DNA from: Alphaproteobacteria bacterium
GTDB lineage: Bacteria > Myxococcota_A > UBA796 > CAJQPC01
Assembly (NCBI GenBank): GCA_020632795.1
Contig: JACKEV010000018.1
Span: 194,536 to 258,535 of the forward strand
Length of the DNA stretch: 64,000 bases
Direction: 5' to 3'
Part shown: piece by piece, positions 43,948 to 51,448 of the stretch
How the letters are laid out: each line of letters opens with the position of its first letter
Position numbering within the stretch: the first letter of the stretch is position 1
Translations under genes and position numbers: made by a program
Notes under the pieces: model-generated
Database searches by the model: none
What the model was told of the DNA's origin: nothing
The model's input: the letters and a program-made list of their open reading frames with translations, nothing else

Positions 43948-45477
43948 TCAAGAGCTGCGATCTCCCCGGAACCGCTGGGGGTCGATGTCGTAGCGGGCCA
44001 CCCGCAGGCCCATGATGCGCTCGGTCACCTCCAGCTTTCGGGCGGCGGCGGCCATGTTGCCGCGGGTGGACTTCAGCGCGTCCAGGATCAGCTCCCGCTC
44101 GAACGCGGCCAGCCGGTCCTTGAGGCCCTGGTGGACCTCGGTGTCCGAGGCCTCGGCGGTCTGGAGGGTGGGGGGCAGGTGGTGGCCCAGGATGGCGTCC
44201 TCGCGGGCCAGCAGCACCGCGCGCTCGATGCAGTTCTCCAGCTCGCGCACGTTGCCGGGCCAGTGGTAGGCCATCAGCATGTCGATGGCCGAGGTGGACA
44301 CCCGGCGCACGTTGCGCCCGTGGGCCCGGTTGCACAGCTCGACGAAGTGGTCGGCCAGCAGCAGGATGTCGGCCTTGCGCTCCCTCAGGGGGGGCAGGCG
44401 GATGGGGAAGACGTTGAGCCGGTAGTAGAGGTCGGCCCGGAAGCCGGTGCCCTCGATCATGGTCTCCAGGTCGCGGCTGGTGGCGGCGATGATGCGGGCG
44501 TCGCTGGTGAGCGGGGTGGTGCCGCCGACCCGCTCGAACTCCTTCTCCTGGAGCACCCGCAGCAGGCGCACCTGGACCGCCGGGGAGATGTCCCCGATCT
44601 CGTCCAGGAAGAGGGTGCCGCCCCGGGCCAGCTCGAAGCGGCCCTTGCGCTCGCGGATCGCCCCGGTGAACGCCCCCTTCTCGTGGCCGAACAGCTCGCT
44701 CTCGATCACCCCCTCGGGCAGCGCGGCGCAGTTGACCTTCACGAAGGGGCCGGCGGCGCGGGGGCTGTGGGTGTGCAGGGCCTGGGCGACCAGCTCCTTG
44801 CCGGTGCCCGACTCGCCGCGCAGCAGCACCGTGGTGGTGGTCCCGGCGACCTGCCCGATGAGGTCGAACACCCCGCGCATGGCCTTGGAGCGGCCCACGA
44901 GGTTGTCGGGCTGGAGGCGCAGCTCGGCGGGGGGCTGGGGCGGCTCCGCGTAGCTGCGCAGGCGGGGCCGGGCCAGGGGGGCCAGCAGGGCGGCGACCGT
45001 GGCCAGGGTGCGCAGGTCGTCGAACAGCTCGTGCTCCCGGGCGTCCAGCCGGTAGGCCCCCAAGGCGCCCACGCAGCCGCCCTCGCTCAGCAGGGGGGCG
45101 GCGGCGAAGGAGGGGTCCACCCCCCGGGCGCGCACCCCGGTCCAGTCCACGAAGTCGGGGGCCTCGGAGATGCGCAGCACGCCGTAGGGCTGGCCCTCGG
45201 CGATGACCCGGCCCATCAGGCCCTGGCCGGGCTGGAGGCGGGCCCGGCGGACCTCGGCGGGGGTCAGGCCGTGGGCGGCCTCGATGCGGATGACCCCCTG
45301 CTCGTCGTCCAGCAGCGCCAGGGTGGCGCGGTGCAGGCCCACCCGCTCGGAGAGCAGGCGCAGCACCGGCCCCAGCACCTCGTCCAGCTCGACCGCGCGG
45401 CTGCACAGGGCGGAGATCTCGGCCAGCAGGTCCAGGGTGGGGGAGGTCACGGCGCGCTCCACGTGAGCGCTCTCCAT
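43948..45477 (-). CDS. Sigma-54-dependent enhancer-binding protein, GAF-AAA-Fis
   Basis: 509 residues. N-terminal GAF sensor domain (about 15-170: LSERVGLHRATLALLDDEQG and LQPGQGLMGRVIAEG), AAA domain with Walker A GESGTGKE (about 220), the ESELFGHEKGAFTGA segment whose GAFTGA loop contacts sigma-54 (about 269), and Walker B GGTLFLDEIGDI. The Fis-type helix-turn-helix is at the C-terminus (ILDALKSTRGNMAAAARKLE). The layout is that of NifA-like activators. It is upstream of and codirectional with glnII, and the spacer between them carries a sigma-54 promoter and three palindromic sites, so it most likely activates glnII in response to nitrogen state. The GAF ligand is unknown. Confidence 0.92.
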   Translation of the reverse strand: MESAHVERAVTSPTLDLLAEISALCSRAVELDEVLGPVLRLLSERVGLHRATLALLDDEQGVIRIEAAHGLTPAEVRRARLQPGQGLMGRVIAEGQPYGVLRISEAPDFVDWTGVRARGVDPSFAAAPLLSEGGCVGALGAYRLDAREHELFDDLRTLATVAALLAPLARPRLRSYAEPPQPPAELRLQPDNLVGRSKAMRGVFDLIGQVAGTTTTVLLRGESGTGKELVAQALHTHSPRAAGPFVKVNCAALPEGVIESELFGHEKGAFTGAIRERKGRFELARGGTLFLDEIGDISPAVQVRLLRVLQEKEFERVGGTTPLTSDARIIAATSRDLETMIEGTGFRADLYYRLNVFPIRLPPLRERKADILLLADHFVELCNRAHGRNVRRVSTSAIDMLMAYHWPGNVRELENCIERAVLLAREDAILGHHLPPTLQTAEASDTEVHQGLKDRLAAFERELILDALKSTRGNMAAAARKLEVTERIMGLRVARYDIDPQRFRGDRSS

Positions 45478-45626
45478 ATCCAGTCGCCAGGGGGAGGCGC
45501 CCGACCCGCAGAAAGGGAGGACGAGACTTCGCTATGCGAATTGACCTGAATCTGTTACTGTTTCGGCACAACTCGACCAGACCCTGGGCCCGCCGAGCGC
45601 CGCGCGGATCAGGTTTTGGGGGTCTC

Positions 45627-48011
45627 ATGAAGAAGCGTAGCCGCCTGCAGGATCGAGACGGGCAGGTCCCTGGTGAGGCGACCCCGGAGGGTGGCCTCGG
45701 CCTGCCCGACATGCTGGGCAACGGAGCGATGCAGCAGCTCCTGCGGGGCAGCCAGGACGGCGCCCCGCCCAACGACAGCGGCGGTCCGCTGGGCCCCCTG
45801 CAGGAGCAGATCGAGGCCTTCTTCGGAACCGACTTCAGCCAGGTGTCGATCGCCCAGGACGGCCGTCCCGAGGACATCGGCGCGCAGGCGCTGACCCAGG
45901 GGGAGTCCCTGAGCTTCGCCGCCGGCCGCTTCGATCCATCCTCCCCGCAGGGGATGGCGCTGCTGGGGCATGAGCTGGCCCATGTGGTGCAGCAGCGACA
46001 GGGTCGGGTGGACACCGCCCAGGCCAAGGGCGGAGACATCGTCGCCGACGGCTCGCTGGAGTCCGAGGCCGACGCGGCCGGCGCAGCCCTGGCCCGTGGC
46101 GGTGAGGCCCCGTCCTCCCTGCGCGGCGGCCCCGCGTCCGGCGGGGGTGGCGGGACCCAGGCCAAGTCCGAGGACAGCCCCATCCAGCTCTTCGGCTCCG
46201 CCGAGCACAAGTCGCTGGGCGACAACGTCGAGGGCGGCGGCTACACGATGGGCGACCAGCAGGGCCCCCCGGAGGCCGCCGAGTACAACAGCCGCTTCGT
46301 CCTCACCCACGGCGACATCATCATGCTCAGCGGCGACTTCTTCTCGCCGCGGGACACCCGGGTGAACGCCGAGGGGCAGGAGGAGCCCGACCCGGACTCC
46401 CTGTTCCGCATCTCCGCGGTGCCCTCAGGCTCCCCCGGCCAGCAGGTCGGCTCCCGGGACGAGGTGGTCTACGCCATCAAGAAGGCCACCCCGGACGATC
46501 CGCGCTTCGACCAGGTCTGCTCCGAGGACCCCGAGCGGGGCAAGTGGGGTCTGGTGCAGTTCTCCAGCGCGGTCATCGCCGCGGTGGACGCCCGCTACCT
46601 CAACCGCGCGGCGAGCAACGACGAGCACTTCGTGGCGCCCAACGGCACCGACGCCGGCCCGCTGGCCGGGGACGGCGCCTCCGCGGGCGGCTCCTACCGC
46701 GCGCTGCATGAGTTCGCGCTGGCCACCGCCTTCGACCTGGGGGCCGGGGGCAGCGACGCCGGCATGGGCCTGGCCCGTGAGGCCGCCGCCCAGCACTTCC
46801 TCACCGACCACTTCGCCGCCGGCCACCTGCGCACGCCCCGGGGCTCCATCCGCACCCACTGGCAGGGCATCTACCCGCTGTTCTGGAACAACATCCGCGC
46901 CAAGATCGCCCTGGACGTCGCCACCTGGATCAACGACAACGACAACATCGGCTACCTCGCCACCGTCGACCAGATCTTCACCGACACCCACGCCACCGTC
47001 CTCGCGGAGACCGAGGACATCCCGCCCATGGGCTTCGACGACCTCGTGTCGCTGATCAGCCATGACTACGACAACGAGAACGGCCTCTGGGTCACCAACG
47101 ACCTCAACATCCAGTGGAAGCTGTTCGGCGACGGCAACCTGGACAGCACCGACCCGGCCAACCGCACCCGCGAGATGGCCGAGCTGGCCGTGCGTCTGGG
47201 CGACGACGACGTCCGCGTGGCCCACAGCCTGGGCCAGCAGATGGGGGAGGGTGGCCTCTCCCAGGACGAGCTGCACGCCCAGGTCCGCGCCCGCTCCGCG
47301 TCGCCCGCCAACCCCGGCGGCGAGCGCTACGCCCCCGAGCAGGTGCTCCCGCGCCCCGATCCCGCCCGCGAGGAGGACAACGGCCGGCAGAACTGGGAGC
47401 AGGACAGCGTCGAGGACCTGTGGACCACCCCGGTCACCAGCTCCACCGAGGAGACCTTCGGCGACGCGATCAGCGCCGCGATGCAGGGCGGCGAGCTGAA
47501 CCACGAGCTGTCCGACATGGCCAGCAAGTTCCCCGAGTCCCAGACCGTGAAGTCGATCTTCGAGGTCCACCCGCGCCGGGGCTTCAACGAGGGCTTCCTG
47601 AACCCCCTGGTGGCCAACCCGCGCCAGGGCCTGCTCGACATCATCCACTTCTCCCCCTCGCGCGGTCAGGCGACCCAGAACGAGGACGACGCGGTGATGC
47701 GCGAGCTGGCCGGCGAGGACGGCGAGGGCGGCATGTCCGACGAGGAGATGCAGGGCCTCACGCTCCAGCAGCGCGCCGAGCGGGTGCGCCAGCTCATCGG
47801 CGGGTGGACCGGCGAGGACGAGGGCGAGCAGGTGATCCGCCTGTTCTCGACGGCCAGCGCGGGACAGCGGCCGGTGTTGTATGAGATGGTGGAGGGCCAT
47901 CGCTGGGAGGGCTCCTTCCGGCACGGCGTCTTCACCACCGACGACGACATCTGGGACGCGCTGTACACGTCCCAGCTCAACCGCCTGAAGGACATCATCA
48001 ACGGAGGCTGA
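45627..48011 (+). CDS. eCIS-core (DUF4157) domain protein with a C-terminal helical domain
   Basis: 794 residues from ATG 45627 (MKKRSRLQDRDGQVPGEATP); a longer frame from 45534 looks noncoding. Residues about 65-135 form the eCIS core/DUF4157 domain: GPLQEQIEAFFGTDFSQVSI, then FAAGRFDPSSPQGMALLGHE with the HELAHVVQQRQG metallopeptidase-like motif. This domain marks proteins loaded by or cofunctioning with extracellular contractile injection systems. The central part has HEFALATAF and AAQHFLTDHFAAGHLRTPRG (HxxxDxFxxGH), reminiscent of zinc-dependent phospholipase C/P1-nuclease folds. The C-terminal 300 residues are acidic and unassigned. No signal peptide. It is divergent from the enhancer-binding protein gene. 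No sheath, tube or baseplate gene is in the window. Confidence 0.82.
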   Translation: MKKRSRLQDRDGQVPGEATPEGGLGLPDMLGNGAMQQLLRGSQDGAPPNDSGGPLGPLQEQIEAFFGTDFSQVSIAQDGRPEDIGAQALTQGESLSFAAGRFDPSSPQGMALLGHELAHVVQQRQGRVDTAQAKGGDIVADGSLESEADAAGAALARGGEAPSSLRGGPASGGGGGTQAKSEDSPIQLFGSAEHKSLGDNVEGGGYTMGDQQGPPEAAEYNSRFVLTHGDIIMLSGDFFSPRDTRVNAEGQEEPDPDSLFRISAVPSGSPGQQVGSRDEVVYAIKKATPDDPRFDQVCSEDPERGKWGLVQFSSAVIAAVDARYLNRAASNDEHFVAPNGTDAGPLAGDGASAGGSYRALHEFALATAFDLGAGGSDAGMGLAREAAAQHFLTDHFAAGHLRTPRGSIRTHWQGIYPLFWNNIRAKIALDVATWINDNDNIGYLATVDQIFTDTHATVLAETEDIPPMGFDDLVSLISHDYDNENGLWVTNDLNIQWKLFGDGNLDSTDPANRTREMAELAVRLGDDDVRVAHSLGQQMGEGGLSQDELHAQVRARSASPANPGGERYAPEQVLPRPDPAREEDNGRQNWEQDSVEDLWTTPVTSSTEETFGDAISAAMQGGELNHELSDMASKFPESQTVKSIFEVHPRRGFNEGFLNPLVANPRQGLLDIIHFSPSRGQATQNEDDAVMRELAGEDGEGGMSDEEMQGLTLQQRAERVRQLIGGWTGEDEGEQVIRLFSTASAGQRPVLYEMVEGHRWEGSFRHGVFTTDDDIWDALYTSQLNRLKDIINGG

Positions 48012-48053
48012 GCCATCCTGCTCCTGCTGCTGTCCTGCCTCAATGGGGGCCCC

Positions 48054-49178
48054 GTGAACACCCCGGACGTCCTGGAGGAGCCTGACGTGAGCTGGACCCT
48101 CCTCGGCCGGGTTGACGTGGACGGCGCGCTGCTCGAGGGCAGCGCGGCCAACCGCCTGCTGGCGGGGGACGAGGCCGTTGCGGCCACCTCGGACGGCGGG
48201 GTGCTCGCGGTCGGGCTGCCCGGCGCCTGGCCGGGGCGGGTGGCGCGCGGGCAGGCGGGCGCTGTGGAGGAGGTCCCGGGGCTGATGCCGTCGCCCGGCC
48301 TGCCCTGGGTGTTCACGACAGACGGCGAGGGCCTGCGGGCTGTGCCCCTCTCGGGGGGGGCGGCGGTCGAGGCCGCCGCCCAGGTGGGGCTCGGTGAGGC
48401 GCCGACCTGCTGCGGCTGGTGGGAGCACACCGCCTGGTCCGGCGCGGCCAGCGCCCCCGAGGCGGGGCTTCTCCGCGCGGTCAGCCCCCCCCGCGGCGGC
48501 TGGAGCCTCGTGGAGCTGCTGCGGCCCGGCACGGCAGACCCCGCCTGGCGGGTCGAGCTGACGGAGGAGCCCGCCCGGATCGCCGCCTCCGCCCTGAGCC
48601 CGGACGGCGCGCGGGCCCTCGTGGCCCTGAGCGACGGAGCGGGCAAGGCGAGCCTGGTGGCCCTGGACGCCGCCGACGGCCACGCGCTGTGGCGGGTCAG
48701 CCCGCCCGGCGAGGTCCACGGCTGGCGCGCCCGCGCGGGCGCCCTCGGCGTGGACGCGACCCGGGGCGTGCTGCTGCTCGACGCCCCGTCCGGCCCGGCG
48801 CTGTGGGTCTTCTCCCTGGAGGACGGCCGCGCCCTGCGCCAGGTGGACCTCGGGGCGCTGACCCCGCCGCCGAACCCCCGGATCGGGCTTCTGGGCGATG
48901 AGGTCTGGCTCTTCGAGTACCTGCCGCCGACCGCCAGCGGCATGAGCGAGCGCGCCGAGGGCTGCGTCTACGCGGCCTGGGGCCTGGACGACGGCGCGCG
49001 CACCCGGCGGGCCGAGCGCCGCCTCGGGCAGGTCTTCGCCGAGGGCCTCTCCGACCGCTGGAAGGCGGAGCTGGCGTCCTGCCAGGTGCGCCGCATCCTG
49101 CCTCTGGGGGAGGCATTGGGCATCTGGACCCAGCCTGCCCCCCTGAGCCTGGCGCTGTACCGGGGGCCGCTGCCCTGA
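48054..49178 (+). CDS. Hypothetical envelope protein, probable lipoprotein
   Basis: 374 residues from GTG 48054. Directly upstream in the same frame, from codon ATC 48015 to 48053, lies LLLLLSCLNGGP, which looks like a lipobox; an ideally spaced GGAGG (48003-48007) precedes ATC 48015, so the true start may be a non-standard codon (ATC 48015 or CTG 48018). The body is Ala/Gly/Leu-rich and shows beta-propeller-like repeats (ARALVALSDGAGKASLVALD; GVLLLDAPSGPALWVFSLED; DEVWLFEYLPP), suggesting a PQQ/WD-type propeller. Function unknown. It follows the eCIS-core gene by 3-42 bp and may be cotranscribed with it. Confidence 0.6.
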   Translation: MNTPDVLEEPDVSWTLLGRVDVDGALLEGSAANRLLAGDEAVAATSDGGVLAVGLPGAWPGRVARGQAGAVEEVPGLMPSPGLPWVFTTDGEGLRAVPLSGGAAVEAAAQVGLGEAPTCCGWWEHTAWSGAASAPEAGLLRAVSPPRGGWSLVELLRPGTADPAWRVELTEEPARIAASALSPDGARALVALSDGAGKASLVALDAADGHALWRVSPPGEVHGWRARAGALGVDATRGVLLLDAPSGPALWVFSLEDGRALRQVDLGALTPPPNPRIGLLGDEVWLFEYLPPTASGMSERAEGCVYAAWGLDDGARTRRAERRLGQVFAEGLSDRWKAELASCQVRRILPLGEALGIWTQPAPLSLALYRGPLP

Positions 49179-49196
49179 CGGCGCGCGGCGGGCTGC

Positions 49197-49778
49197 TCAG
49201 CCGGCGGCCTCGGCGGGCAGGGGCCAGGTCGGGTCGAAGCGCTTGAGGGGCTCGGCCAGGGTCTGCCCGGCGGCCCGGCGGAAGGCGCCCATCACCCCGT
49301 GCGTCTGCGGCCCGGGGCACGCGATGCGCCACAGCGGCGCCTCCGGGGGGTGGGTGGGCGGCATCCACCAGAAGCGGTGGGGCTTGACCGAGAACGCCGC
49401 GTCCCAGTGGTAGCCCGAGGCGGGCACGCCGAAGGTGCGGGCGAAGAAGGGCGCGAACCAGCGGGCGCTGCGCCCGGCGTGGAAGAACGCCTCGGCCCCT
49501 GGGGCGAAGGGGATGTCCAGCGCACGCCAGTCCTCGGGGCTGAGCGCCTCACCCCCTGCGAAGCGCGGTCCGTCGGCGTCTCCGTCGGAGACGAGGTGCA
49601 GCTCCTCGATGGGGTCGGCGCCGGCCAGAGCGCGGACGAAGTCCTCCCGGGTGGGGGTGGGCGTCACCCGGACGTCGGCCTCCGGGCGCGTCCGGCGGCG
49701 GGCCTCGCCCAGGGTGCGGGCGGCCTGGCCCATGCGGTCGCGGCCCCCCGCGGGCGTGGTGTAGCAGATGAGGATCAC
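49197..49778 (-). CDS. Hypothetical protein coupled to the DUF2058 gene
   Basis: 193 residues from GTG 49778, whose GTGA overlaps the stop of the DUF2058 gene. The N-terminus MILICYTTPAGGRDRMGQAA and the ELHLVSDGDADGPRFAGG segment suggest an alpha/beta fold; the C-terminal half is Trp/Pro/His-rich (YHWDAAFSVKPHRFWWMPPT). No family is recognised and no signal peptide is visible. Only the translational coupling hints at a shared role with its neighbour. Confidence 0.6.
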   Translation of the reverse strand: MILICYTTPAGGRDRMGQAARTLGEARRRTRPEADVRVTPTPTREDFVRALAGADPIEELHLVSDGDADGPRFAGGEALSPEDWRALDIPFAPGAEAFFHAGRSARWFAPFFARTFGVPASGYHWDAAFSVKPHRFWWMPPTHPPEAPLWRIACPGPQTHGVMGAFRRAAGQTLAEPLKRFDPTWPLPAEAAG

Positions 49779-50380
49779 GGCGCCACCCGCCAGCGGCGCC
49801 AGGGCTGGTCGGGGTCCCAGGGGGTGCGGGGCACGAAGTCGTCGATGAAGCCGGCGGCGGGGTCGTCGTCCGGGCGCTCGTCGTTCAGGAGGATGATGGC
49901 GCCGGGATCGACCTCCGCGATGCGCTCGGCGACGTGGCGGGGCACCACGTAGTACTCGGTGTCGTCGAGGTAGGGCTGGACCAGCGCGGCGATGCCGTTG
50001 CGACCGTCGGCCAGGCCCCGGGCCAGGGAGAGCGGCAGCTCCATGCAGTGGAGGGTGTCGCCCTGGAGCGCGCGGTGGTGGAAGCGGATGGGGGCGCCGC
50101 GGGTGCCGGTGACGCCGTGGTGGCGCACGAGCTGGCGCACCCGGTGGGTGCGGGCCTGGGCCTCCTGCAGGTCGCGCAGCCGGCGGCGGGCCTCCAGGCG
50201 CTCCTCGCGGCGGGTGTCGGCCCGAGCGCGGGCCTCCTCCTGCTCCCGGGCGCGCAGGACGCTCTTCTTCTCGCGGTGGCCCTGCTCCGCCTTGCGGGCC
50301 TTCTTGAGGTCGCGGTTGGCCTTGTTGACCTGCTTCTTGGAGACCACGCCGGCTTGCAGCAGGGCGTCGCGCAGGGACAT
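49775..50380 (-). CDS. DUF2058-family protein (YaiL-like)
   Basis: 201 residues. The family layout is clear: an N-terminal SLRDALLQAGVVSKKQVNKA, a long highly charged Lys/Arg/Glu helix (about 20-90, e.g. ARADTRREERLEARRRLRDL), and a C-terminal globular domain (about 95-185) with FHHRALQGDTLHCMELPLSL and YYVVPRHVAERIAEVDPGAI. DUF2058 proteins are widespread nucleoprotein/polysome-associated proteins of unclear function. It lies 31 bp behind the signal-peptidase-like gene. Confidence 0.85.
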   Translation of the reverse strand: MSLRDALLQAGVVSKKQVNKANRDLKKARKAEQGHREKKSVLRAREQEEARARADTRREERLEARRRLRDLQEAQARTHRVRQLVRHHGVTGTRGAPIRFHHRALQGDTLHCMELPLSLARGLADGRNGIAALVQPYLDDTEYYVVPRHVAERIAEVDPGAIILLNDERPDDDPAAGFIDDFVPRTPWDPDQPWRRWRVAP

Positions 50381-50411
50381 GGGGGCGTCCTCGTCGGGGG
50401 GAGGGTGCAGT

Positions 50412-50996
50412 CTATCGCGGCTGCTTGGAGGGCGGCAGCCAGGGGCCGTCCCGCCCCCAGGGGCTCAGCCGCCCCCGCCACAGGTCGCTGGAGCCCGCCC
50501 GCAGCCACACCCGCCCGTCGAGCTGCGCGGCGGGCACGGGCCCCCACCACCGGGAGTCCACCCCGAGGTCGCGATCGTCGGCCATCAGCCACACCTGCCC
50601 CTCGGGTACGGTGACCTGGCGGTCGGGGTCGCGCAGGGGCCGGACGCGGTGGCGGATGAGCCAGAGGTTGGCCTCGGAGAGCACGACGTGGGTGTCGTCG
50701 CGGCCCATCTCCCGGAGCCGGGTGCGCTCGCCGTCGATGCGCAGGAAGCCGCCGCCGCTGCCCACCTCGGCCCCGGCCAGGGCCAGCACCCGGCGCAGCA
50801 CCACCCGGCCGGGCTCCCTGGGGTCCTCCAGCCGCACGACGTCGCCCGCAGCCGGCGCGCCGGGGCCGATGAGCACCCAGTCCCCCGGCTGGAGGGAGGG
50901 GCTCATCTCGGCGCCGGTCACCTGACGCAGGTCGAAGGTCCAGGCCGCGGCGGCCCAGAGGGCGAGGGCGATGGCGATGACAGCGAGGCGTCGCAC
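50412..50996 (-). CDS. Signal-peptidase-I-like protein lacking both catalytic residues
   Basis: 194 residues from GTG 50996. One N-terminal transmembrane helix (LAVIAIALALWAAAAW) and the S26 boxes: box B as VTGAEMSPSLQPGD, where the nucleophilic Ser before Met (GxSMxPTL) is Glu; box C GDWVLI; box D as LRRVLALAGAEV, where the general-base Lys of KRxxGLPGD is Arg; and box E as ADDRDLGVDSRWWGPVP, well conserved. The fold is therefore retained while the Ser-Lys dyad is gone, as in the inactive paralogue SpsA of staphylococci. A structural or regulatory role, or loss of activity, is likely. A catalytic SPase must be encoded elsewhere. Confidence 0.75.
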   Translation of the reverse strand: MRRLAVIAIALALWAAAAWTFDLRQVTGAEMSPSLQPGDWVLIGPGAPAAGDVVRLEDPREPGRVVLRRVLALAGAEVGSGGGFLRIDGERTRLREMGRDDTHVVLSEANLWLIRHRVRPLRDPDRQVTVPEGQVWLMADDRDLGVDSRWWGPVPAAQLDGRVWLRAGSSDLWRGRLSPWGRDGPWLPPSKQPR

Positions 50997-51031
50997 GCCG
51001 CCAAGGTTATCAGCCTCCTCAAGGAGACCCC

Positions 51032-51448
51032 ATGCCCTTCCACCACACCGTGACCGTCCGCTTCTCCGAGGTCGACGGGGCCGGCATCGCCTACTTCTCC
51101 CGCGTCTTCGAGTACTGCCACGCCGCCTACGAGGAGCTGCTGCGGGCCGGCGACGTGCCCCTCCAGCGCCTGCTCGCCGAGGAGAGCTGGGTGCTGCCCC
51201 TGGTCCACGCCGAGGCCGACTTCAAGCGGCCGCTGCGCCTGGGGGACCGCGTCCGGGTGGAGGTGGCGGTCTCCCGCCTGGGCCGCACCAGCGTTCACTA
51301 CGCCTACCGCCTGGTGGGCGAGGAGGGCACCACCCGGGCCACCGCCGAGCTGGTGCACGCCTTCATCGACAAGGAGAGCCAGCGGCCGCGCCCCATCCCC
51401 GAGTCATTCGCGGCGGCGCTGGGCCGGCTCGGGCTGCTGCCGGAGTAG
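51032..51448 (+). CDS. Hotdog-fold thioesterase, probable DHNA-CoA thioesterase (MenI-like)
   Basis: 138 residues, ATG with AAGGAG. The 4-hydroxybenzoyl-CoA thioesterase pattern is present: VTVRFSEVDGAGIAYFSRVF with the catalytic Asp (here in EVDGAGIAYF), FKRPLRLGDRVRVEVAVSRL and RTSVHYAYRLV. The gene is convergent with the menaquinone operon, its 3' end overlapping menE by 45 bp. In cyanobacteria and plants a thioesterase of this fold releases 1,4-dihydroxy-2-naphthoate from DHNA-CoA. That role is inferred from location; other acyl-CoA substrates are possible. Confidence 0.75.
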   Translation: MPFHHTVTVRFSEVDGAGIAYFSRVFEYCHAAYEELLRAGDVPLQRLLAEESWVLPLVHAEADFKRPLRLGDRVRVEVAVSRLGRTSVHYAYRLVGEEGTTRATAELVHAFIDKESQRPRPIPESFAAALGRLGLLPE

